Assembly (NCBI RefSeq): GCF_000156335.1
Contig: NZ_DS999213.1
Location: forward strand, 211,481 to 269,556
From: Roseobacter sp. GAI101
Lineage (GTDB): Bacteria; Pseudomonadota; Alphaproteobacteria; Rhodobacterales; Rhodobacteraceae
Direction of reading: 5' to 3'
DNA length: 58,076 nt
Shown here in pieces: positions 20,628 through 30,750 of this stretch. A model generated the notes under the pieces. The model was not told where the DNA came from and did no database searches. It saw nothing but the letters and a program-made list of their open reading frames with translations. The position numbers and the translations under genes were made by a program. The stretch's first letter is position 1; each line of letters starts with the position of its first letter.

Positions 20628-21893
20628 ATGCTGCGCCGTCTTCACCCCGACCAACCGACAAGCTTCGCCTTCACGCCCGCCAATCAGGCATGGGCCGAAG
20701 CGCAGATCACCAAATACCCCGAAGGCCGTCAGGCCAGCGCGATCATCCCGCTTTTGTGGCGTGCTCAGGAACAGGAAGGCTGGCTTAGCCGTCCGGCCAT
20801 TGAACATGTCTCCGAAATGCTGGGGCTGGCTTATATTCGCGGGCTCGAGGTCGCGACTTTTTACTTCATGTTCCAGCTGCAGCCCGTGGGGTCGGTGGCG
20901 CATATTCAGGTTTGCGGCACCACGTCCTGCATGATCTGCGGTGCCGAAGACCTGATCGCGGTGTGCAAGGAAAAGATCGCAGCCAAAGCGCATCAGATAA
21001 GTGATGACGGCAAGTTTTCCTGGGAGGAGGTCGAATGCCTCGGGGCCTGTTCCAACGCGCCCATGGCCCAGATCGGCAAGGATTATTACGAGGATCTGAC
21101 CACCGAAGGGTTCGCCGCGATGATCGACGACATGGCGGCTGGCAAGGTACCGGTGCCAGGCCCGCAGAACGGGCGCTATGCCTCTGAGCCCTTGTCCGGT
21201 CTGACCAGCCTGACCGATTATGACAGCGGCAAGACGCAGTACAACGCCAGCGTTCAGCTTGCCGTTGACATCGGTGACAGCATCAAGCGGATCGACGGGA
21301 CCGAGGTGCCTTTGACCGCCCCTTGGCAGGGCAAGGACCAACCCGGTGCTGCCGCAAAGCGTGATGACCAGATGCCGCCCGCAGGGCCTGACGGCGCGCA
21401 AGGCGGACGCACGGCGGCAGAAGAGGCAGCCCCCCGTGACGTGGGCGACAGTTCCGACCAGCGGTCCGAAGCCCCCGGGGAAGCGAAAGGCGTAGACGCC
21501 ATCGCGAAACCGGCCCAGGGCAGTGTCGCGCCACAGCCGAAATCGCCTACGCCAACCACAACCGTTGCAGCCTCGGCTGAAAAGAACGCCGAAACGACCG
21601 GGACAAAGCCCGCGACACTGGACGCGCCACGCGATACCGGTGCGGATAATTTGCAGCGGATCACGGGCATCGGACCAAAGCTTGAAAAGCTGGTCAACAG
21701 CTTGGGTTTCTACCATTTCGATCAGGTTGCCAGCTGGACAAGCGAAGAAAGCGCCTGGGTCGATCAGAACCTTGAAGGCTTCAAAGGCCGTGCCACCCGC
21801 GACGCGTGGGTCGAGCAAGCCAAGGTGCTGGCTTCGGGTGAGGCAACAGAATTCTCGTCTCGCGCTGAAAAAGATGATACTAACGAAAAGTAA
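20628..21893 (+). CDS. nuoE: NADH-quinone oxidoreductase subunit E with helix-hairpin-helix tail
   Basis: 421 residues, about twice the size of a usual NuoE. Residues 1-~190 are the thioredoxin-like 2Fe-2S subunit (cluster N1a): ligands Cys96 and Cys101 in CGTTSC, Cys137 and Cys141 in [10 protein letters not shown]. Residues ~200-335 are a low-complexity Ala/Pro/Thr/Glu linker. Residues ~340-402 ([20 protein letters not shown], then [10 protein letters not shown]) form a helix-hairpin-helix unit of the kind seen at the ends of alphaproteobacterial NuoE and ribosomal L21-type proteins. The following gene ends in the same unit. The ribosome binding site is weak. Confidence 0.94.
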   Translation: MLRRLHPDQPTSFAFTPANQAWAEAQITKYPEGRQASAIIPLLWRAQEQEGWLSRPAIEHVSEMLGLAYIRGLEVATFYFMFQLQPVGSVAHIQVCGTTSCMICGAEDLIAVCKEKIAAKAHQISDDGKFSWEEVECLGACSNAPMAQIGKDYYEDLTTEGFAAMIDDMAAGKVPVPGPQNGRYASEPLSGLTSLTDYDSGKTQYNASVQLAVDIGDSIKRIDGTEVPLTAPWQGKDQPGAAAKRDDQMPPAGPDGAQGGRTAAEEAAPRDVGDSSDQRSEAPGEAKGVDAIAKPAQGSVAPQPKSPTPTTTVAASAEKNAETTGTKPATLDAPRDTGADNLQRITGIGPKLEKLVNSLGFYHFDQVASWTSEESAWVDQNLEGFKGRATRDAWVEQAKVLASGEATEFSSRAEKDDTNEK

Positions 21894-21926
21894 TGGATCA
21901 CCTACGGGGCGGTAAAAAGAACGGTC

Positions 21927-22709
21927 ATGAGCGATTTGACGCAAAAAGAACAGTGTAAGCGGGGCTGCGGTTTATTGGGGGCCGGCATTGGGCTGGCCGC
22001 AATCCTGATAATCTGGCTGATTACCGGTTCCGGATTTTTGCTGTCGGTTCTGCTTGGTCTTGTTCTTGGCGCGATTGCGTTTGGCGCATTTTCGTTTTTG
22101 TTTTGTGGCAAGGAAACGCCCGTTGAAGGGCTACCCCCGCAAGACGCGGGGCTTTCATCGCCCCAGGATACCGCTGTTTCTTCTTCGCTTTCCGATCCTG
22201 CGCCGTCTGCGGTTTCTCAGTCTGTGGCCAGCGGGGCCACATCGACTGGCGTCAGCGAGAAAACGGGGTTTTCCGGCATCAAGCCCAGCAAAGTGCTTCA
22301 CGGTGAACAGGAGCTTGCTGAGCGTAAAGGTGTTTACAGATACGAAGCGCCAAAGGCACAGGCCGCTGTGGCCACGACCGCTGAACCAGCATGTGGGGCA
22401 GCGTCAGGTGCGGCCGAAGCTGTTGACGTCTTCGAAACGGCAGATGTCGGTGATGTCGCGGAACGCCAGCCGGAAACGCTGGCTGCGCCACGGGCAGGCG
22501 GTGCCGATGATCTCAAGCTGATCAGCGGAGTCGGGCCGAAACTGGAAGAGACGCTGAACAATCTCGGGATCTATCACTACGACCAGATCGCCAACTGGGG
22601 CCCGGCCGAAATTGCCTGGGTTGATGCACGGGTCCGGTTCAAGGGGCGTATCACGCGCGGAAACTGGATAGCGCAGGCGAAAGCCCTGGCCGAGGGCGGT
22701 GAAACCTGA
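21927..22709 (+). CDS. Membrane protein with C-terminal helix-hairpin-helix unit
   Basis: 260 residues. After a short cytosolic start with two cysteines (KEQCKRGCGLLG), two hydrophobic spans occupy about 16-58. A Ser/Ala-rich linker runs to ~190. The last ~65 residues (DDLKLISGVGPKLEETLNN, then LGIYHYDQIANWGPAEIAWV) closely repeat the NuoE tail at 340-402 in order and spacing: xLxLI(S/T)G(V/I)GPKLE, YH(Y/F)DQ(I/V)A, W, FKGR. It looks like a NuoE-tail module placed on a membrane anchor. 33 bp after nuoE, so in the operon. The function is unknown; tethering the NADH arm to the membrane or to nucleic acid is speculation. Confidence 0.82.
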   Translation: MSDLTQKEQCKRGCGLLGAGIGLAAILIIWLITGSGFLLSVLLGLVLGAIAFGAFSFLFCGKETPVEGLPPQDAGLSSPQDTAVSSSLSDPAPSAVSQSVASGATSTGVSEKTGFSGIKPSKVLHGEQELAERKGVYRYEAPKAQAAVATTAEPACGAASGAAEAVDVFETADVGDVAERQPETLAAPRAGGADDLKLISGVGPKLEETLNNLGIYHYDQIANWGPAEIAWVDARVRFKGRITRGNWIAQAKALAEGGET

Positions 22710-22760
22710 TTTTCGCCGCGCAAGAATACGTAAACCAAAAACCTGGATGGTACCTCACTG

Positions 22761-22988
22761 ATGACCGAAGAAGAAAACAAAGCACTTGCCCGCAAGGGGC
22801 GAACTGTGGCGTTGGTCATTGCAGGCACCATGCTGTTGTGGATTGCCGCGCAATGGATCGCGCCGCAATTCGGCCTTCCGGGGCGCTATGCGCTGCTGTT
22901 TGACTTTGCAGCATTGGCCGCACTGGTCTGGGCGATGGTGAATATTTATCAGATGAGGCGGGCCCGCGTGGCCGGCCGTGACACATAA
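22761..22988 (+). CDS. DUF5337-like small membrane protein
   Basis: 75 residues: a charged start MTEEENKALARKGR, then two hydrophobic spans (about 15-33 and 42-64), ending in a basic tail (MRRARVAGR). It matches my memory of DUF5337, a Rhodobacterales family found in nuo clusters, but I cannot search. It is placed directly before nuoF (12 bp). Confidence 0.75.
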   Translation: MTEEENKALARKGRTVALVIAGTMLLWIAAQWIAPQFGLPGRYALLFDFAALAALVWAMVNIYQMRRARVAGRDT

Positions 22989-23000
22989 AAGGTTAGCTTC

Positions 23001-24296
23001 ATGCTTCAGGACCAAGACCGCATCTTTACCAATATCTACGGTATGCACGATCGCACGCTCAAGGGCGCGCAAGCGCGTGGCCACTGGGATGGCACCGCCG
23101 GTATTTTGAAGAACGGGCGTGACTGGATCATCGACCAGATGAAGGCCTCCGGTCTGCGCGGTCGGGGCGGGGCGGGCTTCCCGACGGGTCTGAAATGGTC
23201 TTTCATGCCCAAGGAAAGCGATGGCCGTCCCAGCTATCTGGTTGTGAACGCGGACGAATCCGAACCGGGTACCTGCAAGGACCGCGAAATCATGCGCCAC
23301 GATCCGCATACGCTGGTCGAAGGCTGTCTGATTGCCAGCTTCGCCATGCAGGCGAATGCGTGCTACATCTACATTCGCGGCGAATATATCCGTGAAAAAG
23401 AGGCGCTTCAGGCCGCCATCGACGAAGCCTATGATGCGGGGCTGGTGGGCAAGAACGCCTGCAAATCCGGCTATGATTTCGACATCTACCTGCACCACGG
23501 GGCAGGCGCATATATTTGCGGCGAGGAAACAGCATTGCTGGAAAGCCTTGAGGGTAAGAAGGGCATGCCCCGCATGAAGCCGCCGTTCCCGGCGGGTGCG
23601 GGCCTCTATGGTTGCCCGACCACGGTGAACAATGTCGAATCAATCGCCGTCGTGCCGACGATTCTGCGCCGTGGCCCCGAATGGTTCTCGTCTTTCGGGC
23701 GTCCGAACAACGCGGGCACCAAGCTGTTTGCGATCTCGGGCCATGTGAACAACCCGTGCGTCGTCGAAGAGGCGATGAGCATCTCGTTTGAAGAACTGAT
23801 CGAAACACATTGCGGCGGCATCCGCGGCGGCTGGAGCAATCTGAAGGCCGTGATCCCCGGTGGATCGTCCGTGCCGATGATCCCCGGCGCGCAGATGAAA
23901 GACGCGATCATGGATTTCGACTATCTGCGCGAACAGCGGTCGGGTCTTGGGACAGCGGCGGTCATCGTGATGGATAATTCCACCGACGTGATCAAGGCGA
24001 TTTGGCGTCTGGCCAAGTTCTACAAGCACGAATCCTGTGGCCAGTGTACACCCTGCCGCGAGGGGACAGGCTGGATGATGCGCGTGATGGACCGTCTGGT
24101 GACGGGCGACGCCAACCCGGAAGAGATTGACATGCTGCTGGATGTGACCAAGCAGGTCGAAGGCCACACAATTTGCGCCCTGGGTGATGCGGCGGCCTGG
24201 CCGATCCAGGGACTGATCCGGCATTTCCGTGACGAGATCGAAGATCGAATCAAACACAAACGTACGGGTCGTGTCAGCGCCGTGGCGGCGGAATAG
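23001..24296 (+). CDS. nuoF: NADH-quinone oxidoreductase subunit F
   Basis: 431 residues; the NADH- and FMN-binding subunit with 4Fe-4S cluster N3. The glycine-rich nucleotide site is [15 protein letters not shown] near 50-65, followed by [14 protein letters not shown] and [17 protein letters not shown]. The cluster ligands are [15 protein letters not shown] around 345-358 with a fourth Cys in HTICALGD near 391. The next gene starts on the base after the stop. Confidence 0.98.
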   Translation: MLQDQDRIFTNIYGMHDRTLKGAQARGHWDGTAGILKNGRDWIIDQMKASGLRGRGGAGFPTGLKWSFMPKESDGRPSYLVVNADESEPGTCKDREIMRHDPHTLVEGCLIASFAMQANACYIYIRGEYIREKEALQAAIDEAYDAGLVGKNACKSGYDFDIYLHHGAGAYICGEETALLESLEGKKGMPRMKPPFPAGAGLYGCPTTVNNVESIAVVPTILRRGPEWFSSFGRPNNAGTKLFAISGHVNNPCVVEEAMSISFEELIETHCGGIRGGWSNLKAVIPGGSSVPMIPGAQMKDAIMDFDYLREQRSGLGTAAVIVMDNSTDVIKAIWRLAKFYKHESCGQCTPCREGTGWMMRVMDRLVTGDANPEEIDMLLDVTKQVEGHTICALGDAAAWPIQGLIRHFRDEIEDRIKHKRTGRVSAVAAE

Positions 24297-24704
24297 ATGG
24301 ACGCTTTTGCAGCCTACAGCCACGCCCTCGCCTCGCTCGCGCTTTGGGGCGTGATGATCAGTGTACTGGGGGCTTTTTCGACGCGAGGGCGCAGTGCGGA
24401 AAATCGCTGCGATTGCGGCAAGCCCAAGCGGAACTACGATGACCCTGCCTACCGAAGCGAACGTGCATTCATGAATGCAGTCGAAAGCTCCGGTCCTTTC
24501 ATCGCCGTGACGGTGGCGGCAGTCCTGCTCGGGGCCGCTCCGTTCTGGGTGAACGTGTTTGCATCGGTCTTCATCGTCGCGCGTCTGGCGATGGCCTTTG
24601 TCCACATCCGCACCACCAACCAGCCCATGCGCAGCGTGTTTTTTGGCGTCGGTTTGCTGTGCATCCTGGCGCTGGCGATCCTGGCGCTTGGCGCTGCATT
24701 CTAG
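24297..24704 (+). CDS. MAPEG-family membrane protein
   Basis: 135 residues, ATG directly after the nuoF stop (TAGATG). Four hydrophobic segments, with the MAPEG signature RAFMNAVESSGPFIAV in the middle (compare the usual R-x-x-x-N-x-x-E) and ARLAMAFVHIR in the third span. MAPEG proteins are membrane glutathione transferases or peroxidases, plus many of unknown activity. A detoxifying or membrane-structural role near complex I is conceivable but not shown. Confidence 0.8.
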   Translation: MDAFAAYSHALASLALWGVMISVLGAFSTRGRSAENRCDCGKPKRNYDDPAYRSERAFMNAVESSGPFIAVTVAAVLLGAAPFWVNVFASVFIVARLAMAFVHIRTTNQPMRSVFFGVGLLCILALAILALGAAF

Positions 24705-24714
24705 ACACGTCTTG

Positions 24715-24740
24715 GCGGGGCGTTCCGGTGTCCCGCTTTG
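24715..24740 (+). terminator. Weak hairpin after the MAPEG gene, in a 265 bp gap
   Basis: GCGGGG / TCCCGC (24715-24736) with a 10-base loop, then TTTG. It sits at the head of the longest gap in the nuo cluster (24705-24969). The rest of the gap shows no frame with good coding signs and no clear promoter, though GTTAAG- and TTTAAG-rich sequence near 24905-24925 could belong to one. It may only attenuate transcription. Confidence 0.25.
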
Positions 24741-24969
24741 ACACAAGGTAACTGCGCCGGTGGTGTTTGGCATAAGTCCTGTTTGGCCGCTTTGAGACAG
24801 TGATCTGTGGGCTTTGCGGCGTCGGTCCAGGCCATTTCCCCACGGTGCAAGAAGGGCTGGCACCGCTGGACCATTTGCGCAAAAAGGACGACAGTGATCC
24901 TGCGTTTTGTTAAGCGCATTTAAGACAATCTACGTGACGGATGCCGGAACAGATCTGCGGAGTAACAAG

Positions 24970-25296
24970 ATGAAGCAAATAATCCTATTTTGTGCGGCGG
25001 CCGCGATGCTGGCAGGGTGTACGGCAAGCGAAGACCGGATCGCTTTTGACGGCAAGTATTTCAGCACCAAGATCAGCAAGGTCGACGGCCAGCGTGACGT
25101 TTTTACGCTTCTGGTCAAAAACGCTTCGCAATCGATCGATGGGGCCCGCGAGGCCGCGCGTTACGAGGCGACCGTCTATTGCGTCAGCAACTACGGCAGT
25201 TCGGACATCGAATGGGTCGTCGGGCCGGACACGCCACCTGAGAATTTACGTCTAGTTGAGAACAGTTTGACGTTTCAGGGGTCTTGCCCTTCGTGA
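24970..25296 (+). CDS. Small lipoprotein upstream of nuoG
   Basis: 108 residues from the ATG at 24970 (MKQIILFCAAAAMLAGC); the longer frame has no lipoprotein signal. The lipobox is LAGC with the lipidated Cys at 17. The mature part has FDGKYFSTKISKVDGQRD, VFTLLVKNASQS and AARYEATVYCVSNYG, with a final conserved-looking cysteine (GSCPS). I know no family name. It resembles the lipoprotein after nuoG (27830-28213) in layout: YxxxxTK, a DG, an N-A-S stretch, AARY and a late Cys. Likely outer- or inner-membrane anchored in the periplasm. Confidence 0.75.
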   Translation: MKQIILFCAAAAMLAGCTASEDRIAFDGKYFSTKISKVDGQRDVFTLLVKNASQSIDGAREAARYEATVYCVSNYGSSDIEWVVGPDTPPENLRLVENSLTFQGSCPS

Positions 25297-25411
25297 CGGA
25301 TTGCGCGACATACCGGGTGCAAAAGACTGATTTCGGGGTGTTATTGCATAACAACGGTATCAGTTCCCATGTGTGGACGGGGCACTCCGCCCCCTGCATG
25401 AGGAGAGTAAG

Positions 25412-25813
25412 ATGCGTAAGGTAATGATCGCCTTGATAAGTTTGGGCATGTTGGCCACCCCTGTCGCCGCCAAACCGCCGCTGCGTGACGTGGCGGCCGT
25501 GGATGACGCGCTGCTGGATCTGGGTCTGGCCGACAGGATTCGCAAGGAATGCCCGGATATTTCGGCGCGGATGTTTCGCGCGATCGGATATTTGAACGAT
25601 ATTCAGAATACAGCAAAATCTTTGGGCTATTCGGATGCCGAGATTGATGCCTATCGGAAAAGCGATGCTGAAAAATCACGCATGAAAAAACGCGGGGCTG
25701 CATATTTAAAGGCAAATGGGGTCGATACTTCCGATCCACAAAGCTATTGTGCACTAGGCCGCGCAGAAATCCAAAAATCGAGCCGTATCGGTTCGTTACT
25801 GAGAGCGAAATAA
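25412..25813 (+). CDS. DUF5333-like secreted protein
   Basis: 133 residues from the ATG at 25412, with AGGAGAG upstream and a GGGGC-ACTCC-GCCCC hairpin just before it. A signal peptide ([20 protein letters not shown]) precedes [35 protein letters not shown] and [18 protein letters not shown]. This matches my memory of DUF5333, a Rhodobacterales family found beside nuoG. Two cysteines in the mature part (ECPD and SYCAL) could pair. The function is unknown. Confidence 0.78.
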   Translation: MRKVMIALISLGMLATPVAAKPPLRDVAAVDDALLDLGLADRIRKECPDISARMFRAIGYLNDIQNTAKSLGYSDAEIDAYRKSDAEKSRMKKRGAAYLKANGVDTSDPQSYCALGRAEIQKSSRIGSLLRAK

Positions 25814-25817
25814 GCAT

Positions 25818-27833
25818 ATGAGCGATATCCGCAAGATCATCATTGACGGTAAAGAGGTCGAAGTCGAAGGGGCGATGACGCTCATTCAGGCTTGCGAGGA
25901 AGCGGGCGTGGAAATTCCACGCTTCTGCTACCACGAGCGCCTGTCGATTGCCGGTAACTGCCGGATGTGTCTTGTGGAAGTCGTGGGCGGCCCGCCCAAG
26001 CCGGCGGCAAGCTGCGCGATGCAGGTGCGCGATTTGCGCCCCGGTCCCGAAGGCCAACCGCCGGTCGTGAAAACCAATTCGCCCATGGTTAAAAAGGCCC
26101 GTGAAGGCGTGATGGAATTCCTGCTGATAAACCACCCGCTGGATTGCCCGATTTGCGATCAGGGCGGCGAATGCGACCTGCAGGATCAGGCGATGGCCTA
26201 CGGCGTCGATTTCAGCCGCTACCGTGAACCCAAGCGCGCGACCGAAGATCTTGATCTGGGGCCGCTGGTGGAAACCCACATGACGCGCTGCATTTCCTGC
26301 ACCCGCTGCGTGCGCTTCACCACCGAAGTTGCGGGCATTCACCAGATGGGCCAGACCGGTCGCGGTGAAGATGCCGAGATTACTGCCTATTTGGGCCAGA
26401 CACTCGATTCCAATCTTCAGGGCAACATCATCGACTTGTGTCCGGTGGGGGCCTTGGTGTCCAAGCCCTACGCCTTTACGGCGCGGCCATGGGAATTGTC
26501 CAAGACCGAATCCATCGACGTGATGGACGCGCTTGGGTCTAACATCCGTGTCGATACCAAGGGTCGCGAAGTCATGCGTTTCCTGCCGCGCAACCATGAT
26601 GGCGTGAACGAGGAATGGATTTCCGACAAAACACGTTTCGTCTGGGACGGCCTGCGCCGCCAACGTCTGGACACGCCTTATATTCGCGAGAACGGCAAGC
26701 TGCGCAAAGCCGACTGGCCCGAAGCACTGGCCGCTGCGGCTGCTGCGATGAAGGACAAGAAAGTTGCTGGCCTGATCGGTGATCTGGTCCCGGTCGAGGC
26801 GGCTTTTGCACTGCAGCAGCTGGTCAAGGGGCAGGGCGGTGTCGTTGAATGTCGCACGGACGGGGCAAAGCTGCCCGCCGGTAACCGGTCTGGCTATGTC
26901 GGAACTGCGACGGTCGAAGATATCGATAGCGCCAAGGCGATCATGTTGATCGGTACCAATCCCGCCGTTGAAGCTCCGGTTCTGAATGCGCGAATCCGCA
27001 AGGCTTGGGCGCGCGGCGCAGACATCGGCCACGTCGGCCCTGCGGCTGACCTGACCTATGACCACGAGCATCTAGGCGATGGTCCTTCTGTTCTGACAGA
27101 TCTGCTGAAACGTGATCATTCCGAAATGACCGAAAAGCCATCGCTGATCATCGTCGGCATGGGCGCATTGGCCCGCGAAGACGGTGCTGCGGTTCTGGCG
27201 TCTGCGATGGCATTGGCCGATGCGACGAAATCCGGGTTCATGGTTCTGCACACGGCTGCGGGCCGCGTCGGCGCGATGGACATCGGTGCCACGGCCGAAG
27301 GTGGAATCGTGGATGTGCTGGCTGCCGACGTGATCTACAACCTCGGTGCGGATGAGGGCGATATTCCCGCCGGACCTTTCGTGATTTACCAAGGCTCGCA
27401 TGGCGATCGCGGGGCACACCGCGCCGATATCATCCTGCCGGGTGCCGCCTATACAGAAGAAGCAGGGCTGTTCGTGAACACCGAAGGGCGTCCACAACTT
27501 GCCGCCCGTGCCAGCTTTGCCCCCGGTCAGGCCAAGGAAAACTGGGCGATCCTGCGCGCGTTGAGCGCCGAAATGGGCGCGACCCTGCCTTTTGATTCGC
27601 TTGCCGCGCTGCGCAAGGCGCTGGTTGCCGAGGTTCCCCATTTGGGCAACGTCGATCAGGTTGCAGAAAACGACTGGCAGGCGGCGGCGCAATCCAAGAT
27701 GGACGATGCGGCGTTCCAGCCGGCAATCGCGGATTTCTACCTGTCCAACCCCATCGCCCGTGCCAGCCAGCTGATGGCAGAGCTTTCGCAGAATGCCAAA
27801 GCCCGCCAAGAAAAACCACTGGCGGCGGAGTGA
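25818..27833 (+). CDS. nuoG: NADH-quinone oxidoreductase subunit G
   Basis: 671 residues; the 75 kDa iron-sulfur subunit. The 2Fe-2S cluster N1b uses Cys37, Cys48, Cys51 and Cys66 (CYHER, GNCRMC, SCAMQV). [18 protein letters not shown] carries the His-Cys3 cluster N5, and [13 protein letters not shown] plus a later DLCPVGAL carry N4. The C-terminal half is a shortened molybdopterin-oxidoreductase-like domain without cofactor. Its stop overlaps the start of the next lipoprotein gene (GTGA). Confidence 0.97.
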   Translation: MSDIRKIIIDGKEVEVEGAMTLIQACEEAGVEIPRFCYHERLSIAGNCRMCLVEVVGGPPKPAASCAMQVRDLRPGPEGQPPVVKTNSPMVKKAREGVMEFLLINHPLDCPICDQGGECDLQDQAMAYGVDFSRYREPKRATEDLDLGPLVETHMTRCISCTRCVRFTTEVAGIHQMGQTGRGEDAEITAYLGQTLDSNLQGNIIDLCPVGALVSKPYAFTARPWELSKTESIDVMDALGSNIRVDTKGREVMRFLPRNHDGVNEEWISDKTRFVWDGLRRQRLDTPYIRENGKLRKADWPEALAAAAAAMKDKKVAGLIGDLVPVEAAFALQQLVKGQGGVVECRTDGAKLPAGNRSGYVGTATVEDIDSAKAIMLIGTNPAVEAPVLNARIRKAWARGADIGHVGPAADLTYDHEHLGDGPSVLTDLLKRDHSEMTEKPSLIIVGMGALAREDGAAVLASAMALADATKSGFMVLHTAAGRVGAMDIGATAEGGIVDVLAADVIYNLGADEGDIPAGPFVIYQGSHGDRGAHRADIILPGAAYTEEAGLFVNTEGRPQLAARASFAPGQAKENWAILRALSAEMGATLPFDSLAALRKALVAEVPHLGNVDQVAENDWQAAAQSKMDDAAFQPAIADFYLSNPIARASQLMAELSQNAKARQEKPLAAE

Positions 27834-28213
27834 GAGTCTTGGGGATGATGCTTCCTCTGATCTTGGCGGGATGCGAAACGCGCGCCCCCTTGGCAGATGA
27901 TTTCATTCCCGACTATCAAGGCGTAGAAACCAAGCTGCTGGACGGGGATCTTGTCCAGTTTGATGTGGCCATGACCAACGCACTTTCTTCTGAAAATGTG
28001 GCGGATTATGCTGAATGTGCGGCGGCGCGCTATACTTTGATCCGAGGCTTCGGATTTGCCCGTCACGTGCGCACAAATGTTGAGATCGTGGGTGGCGTCT
28101 GGCGCGCAGATGCTGTTTACACCATCTCGCCAAGCCTGCCACGGGGCTTGAAGACAATTGATGCCGAAGTGACCGTGCAAAACTGCATGGAACGTGGCAT
28201 TCCGACGGTGTGA
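27830..28213 (+). CDS. Small lipoprotein between nuoG and nuoH
   Basis: 127 residues with a GTG start inside the nuoG stop. The lipobox LILAGC places the lipidated Cys at 15. The mature part contains [20 protein letters not shown], cited as separate pieces [12 protein letters not shown] and [10 protein letters not shown], then [10 protein letters not shown] and a late VTVQNC. The piece order parallels the lipoprotein at 24970-25296. Coupled to nuoG, 6 bp before nuoH. No family known to me. Confidence 0.75.
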   Translation: MRVLGMMLPLILAGCETRAPLADDFIPDYQGVETKLLDGDLVQFDVAMTNALSSENVADYAECAAARYTLIRGFGFARHVRTNVEIVGGVWRADAVYTISPSLPRGLKTIDAEVTVQNCMERGIPTV

Positions 28214-28219
28214 GGACCT

Positions 28220-29257
28220 ATGGCTGAATTCTTTAACACTCCTGGCGGCATTGCCGTTCTGATCTTGGCGCAGACCCTCGCGGTCGTTGCCTTTGTGATG
28301 ATCTCGCTGCTGTTTCTGGTCTACGGCGACCGTAAAATCTGGGCTGCGGTTCAGCTACGGCGCGGTCCGAACGTGGTCGGGACATTCGGCCTGCTGCAAA
28401 CCGTGGCCGACGCGCTGAAATACGTCGTCAAGGAAGTGGTCATTCCCGCTGGTGCCGATCGCACTGTCTTCATGCTGGCACCTCTGACCTCTTTTGTTCT
28501 GGCGATGCTGGCCTGGGCCGTGATCCCCTTCAATGACGGTTGGGTCCTCAGCAACATCAACGTCGCGATCCTGTTTGTCTTCGCCGTTTCCTCGCTTGAG
28601 GTGTATGGCGTGATTATGGGCGGGTGGGCGTCGAACTCCAAATACCCTTTCCTTGGGTCGTTGCGGTCCGCCGCGCAGATGATTTCTTATGAAGTGTCCT
28701 TGGGTCTGATCATCATCGGTGTGATCATCTCCTCCGGCTCGTTGAACTTCAGCGGTATCGTTGCTGCGCAGTCCGGGCCTTACGGTTTCTTCAGCTGGTA
28801 CTGGCTGCCCCATTTCCCGATGGTTTTCCTGTTCTTCATCTCGGCCTTGGCTGAAACCAACCGTCCGCCCTTTGACCTTCCGGAAGCGGAATCAGAATTG
28901 GTTGCCGGCTATCAGGTCGAATACTCGGCCACGCCGTTCCTGTTGTTCATGGCAGGCGAATACATCGCGATCTTCCTGATGTGCGCGCTGATGTCCCTGA
29001 TGTTCTTTGGTGGCTGGCTGTCGCCAATCCCCGGCCTGCCTGATGGCGTGCTTTGGATGGTTGGCAAGATGGCGATTTTCTTCTTCCTCTTCGCGATGGT
29101 CAAGGCTATCACGCCGCGCTACCGCTACGACCAACTGATGCGTCTGGGCTGGAAAGTCTTCCTTCCATTCTCGCTGGTGTGGGTGGTCTTCGTGGCCTTC
29201 GCGGCAAAATTCGACTGGTTCTGGGGCGCGTATGCCCGCTGGGGCATGGGAGGCTGA
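28220..29257 (+). CDS. nuoH: NADH-quinone oxidoreductase subunit H
   Basis: 345 residues, start after GAGGA. The eight-span membrane subunit that forms the quinone channel with NuoB and NuoD. Conserved blocks: [28 protein letters not shown], the acidic loop [19 protein letters not shown] and the C-terminal [11 protein letters not shown]. Full length. Confidence 0.97.
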   Translation: MAEFFNTPGGIAVLILAQTLAVVAFVMISLLFLVYGDRKIWAAVQLRRGPNVVGTFGLLQTVADALKYVVKEVVIPAGADRTVFMLAPLTSFVLAMLAWAVIPFNDGWVLSNINVAILFVFAVSSLEVYGVIMGGWASNSKYPFLGSLRSAAQMISYEVSLGLIIIGVIISSGSLNFSGIVAAQSGPYGFFSWYWLPHFPMVFLFFISALAETNRPPFDLPEAESELVAGYQVEYSATPFLLFMAGEYIAIFLMCALMSLMFFGGWLSPIPGLPDGVLWMVGKMAIFFFLFAMVKAITPRYRYDQLMRLGWKVFLPFSLVWVVFVAFAAKFDWFWGAYARWGMGG

Positions 29258-29258
29258 T

Positions 29259-29753
29259 ATGGCTAACATCGACTATACCCGTCACGCTAAGTACTTCCTT
29301 TTGCAGGATTTTTACCAAGGCATGAAGCTGGGGTTCAAATACTTCTTTGCCCCCAAGGCGACGTTGAACTATCCCCACGAAAAGGGGCCTTTGTCGCCCC
29401 GCTTTCGCGGTGAACACGCACTGCGCCGCTATGCCAATGGAGAAGAGCGCTGTATTGCTTGCAAGCTCTGCGAAGCGGTTTGCCCCGCTCAGGCGATCAC
29501 CATTGACGCGGAACCGCGTGATGATGGCAGCCGCCGCACGACGCGTTATGATATCGACATGACCAAGTGCATCTACTGCGGGTTCTGCCAAGAAGCTTGC
29601 CCCGTGGATGCCATCGTCGAGGGCCCGAATTTCGAATTTTCGACCGAGACCCGCGAAGAGCTGTATTACGATAAAGCCAAGCTTCTCGAAAACGGTGACC
29701 GCTGGGAAGCCGAGATCGCGCGAAATCTTGAACTGGATGCACCTTACAGATGA
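29259..29753 (+). CDS. nuoI: NADH-quinone oxidoreductase subunit I
   Basis: 164 residues from the ATG at 29259, after GGGAGG; an upstream ATG at 29232 lies inside nuoH and is not used. Two 4Fe-4S clusters (N6a, N6b) are bound by Cys65, 68, 71 and Cys75 ([12 protein letters not shown]), and Cys104, 107, 110 and Cys114 ([12 protein letters not shown]). It overlaps the next gene by ATGA. Confidence 0.97.
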   Translation: MANIDYTRHAKYFLLQDFYQGMKLGFKYFFAPKATLNYPHEKGPLSPRFRGEHALRRYANGEERCIACKLCEAVCPAQAITIDAEPRDDGSRRTTRYDIDMTKCIYCGFCQEACPVDAIVEGPNFEFSTETREELYYDKAKLLENGDRWEAEIARNLELDAPYR

Positions 29754-30151
29754 CCGATACGCCAAACCCCTTTGAAGAAATGATGCGGCAGATGCAGGAA
29801 GCGGCCAAGGCCTTTCCGGCGATGGGTGCTTTTTCGCCAAAAGGGTTCGAGGCGATGATGGGCAAGATGCCTAAGGACATCATGGAAACGCTGTTTGGCA
29901 ACACGATGAACCCCAACGGGTTGGATGCCAAGACGCGGTTGCTGCTTACGATTGCGGGGCTGACGATGCAGGGCGCACAAAACGAAGTGGCGCTGCGGCA
30001 GGCTGTGATCCACGCGGTCGAAGCGGGCGCGCACAAGCAGCAAGTGATTGAAACGATCGGGCAGATGGCGGTTTTTGCCGGTATTCCCGCGATGACCCTC
30101 GCGATGCAGATCGCGCAGGGCGTGTTGGATGACAAGGAAGGTGACGCATGA
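29750..30151 (+). CDS. Carboxymuconolactone decarboxylase-fold (AhpD-like) protein
   Basis: 133 residues, coupled to nuoI (ATGA) and to nuoJ (4 bp overlap). The middle [18 protein letters not shown] and [16 protein letters not shown] are the CMD/AhpD helical pattern (R-x-L-L-x-I-A-x-L...EAG). The N-terminus is Met- and Phe-rich and amphipathic ([15 protein letters not shown]). The Cys-x-x-Cys of redox-active AhpD is missing: no cysteine is present at all, so peroxidase support is unlikely. The role in the nuo operon is unknown. Confidence 0.78.
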   Translation: MTDTPNPFEEMMRQMQEAAKAFPAMGAFSPKGFEAMMGKMPKDIMETLFGNTMNPNGLDAKTRLLLTIAGLTMQGAQNEVALRQAVIHAVEAGAHKQQVIETIGQMAVFAGIPAMTLAMQIAQGVLDDKEGDA

Positions 30152-30750
30152 GCGTTTTCGCATTTTACCTGTTCGCGACGTGTTTGATCGCGGGTGGGCT
30201 TTTCACCGTAATCAGCCGCAATCCGGTGCATTCGGTGCTTTGGCTTATTCTTGCGTTCCTCAGCGCGGCCGGTCTGTTCGTGATGCTGAACGCCGAATTC
30301 GTCGCCATGCTGTTGATCATCGTTTATGTGGGCGCGGTCGCGGTCTTGTTCCTGTTTGTCGTCATGATGCTGGACGTTGATTTCGCCGAGCTTAAGGCCG
30401 AGATGGCCCGTTACATGCCGCTGGCCTTGCTGATCGGGCTTATTATCCTGATGCAATTCGTCATGGCCTTTGGTGCATGGGATGCGAACGTTGCTGCCGA
30501 AGGATTGCGCGCACATGTCGTGACCGACGATGTGCAGAATACGGCCGCTTTGGGTCTGATCCTGTATGACGAGTATTTCTTGTTGTTCCAGTTGTCAGGT
30601 CTGATCCTGCTGGTGGCGATGATCGGGGCCATCGTGCTGACCCTGCGCCATCGCCCTGATGTCAAACGTCAGGATGTGGTGGCCCAGATGATGCGCGATC
30701 CGAAACTGGCGATGAAGTTGAACGATGTGAAGCCGGGGCAGGGCCTTTAA
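30148..30750 (+). CDS. nuoJ: NADH-quinone oxidoreductase subunit J
   Basis: 200 residues, start overlapping the CMD-fold gene. Five membrane spans, with [20 protein letters not shown] and the pi-bulge region [20 protein letters not shown] in span 3. C-terminal basic tail. It is followed by an unusually long 155 bp gap before nuoK. Confidence 0.96.
   Translation: MSVFAFYLFATCLIAGGLFTVISRNPVHSVLWLILAFLSAAGLFVMLNAEFVAMLLIIVYVGAVAVLFLFVVMMLDVDFAELKAEMARYMPLALLIGLIILMQFVMAFGAWDANVAAEGLRAHVVTDDVQNTAALGLILYDEYFLLFQLSGLILLVAMIGAIVLTLRHRPDVKRQDVVAQMMRDPKLAMKLNDVKPGQGL

Noticed and set aside
20562..21944. A 460-codon open frame antisense to nuoE
   Set aside because: Composition and position mirror nuoE codons; it has no conserved motif.
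25341..27071. A 576-codon open frame on the minus strand across nuoG
   Set aside because: It lies antisense to a certain iron-sulfur subunit gene, has no family pattern or ribosome binding site, and is rich in His/Arg as expected for a high-GC shadow frame.
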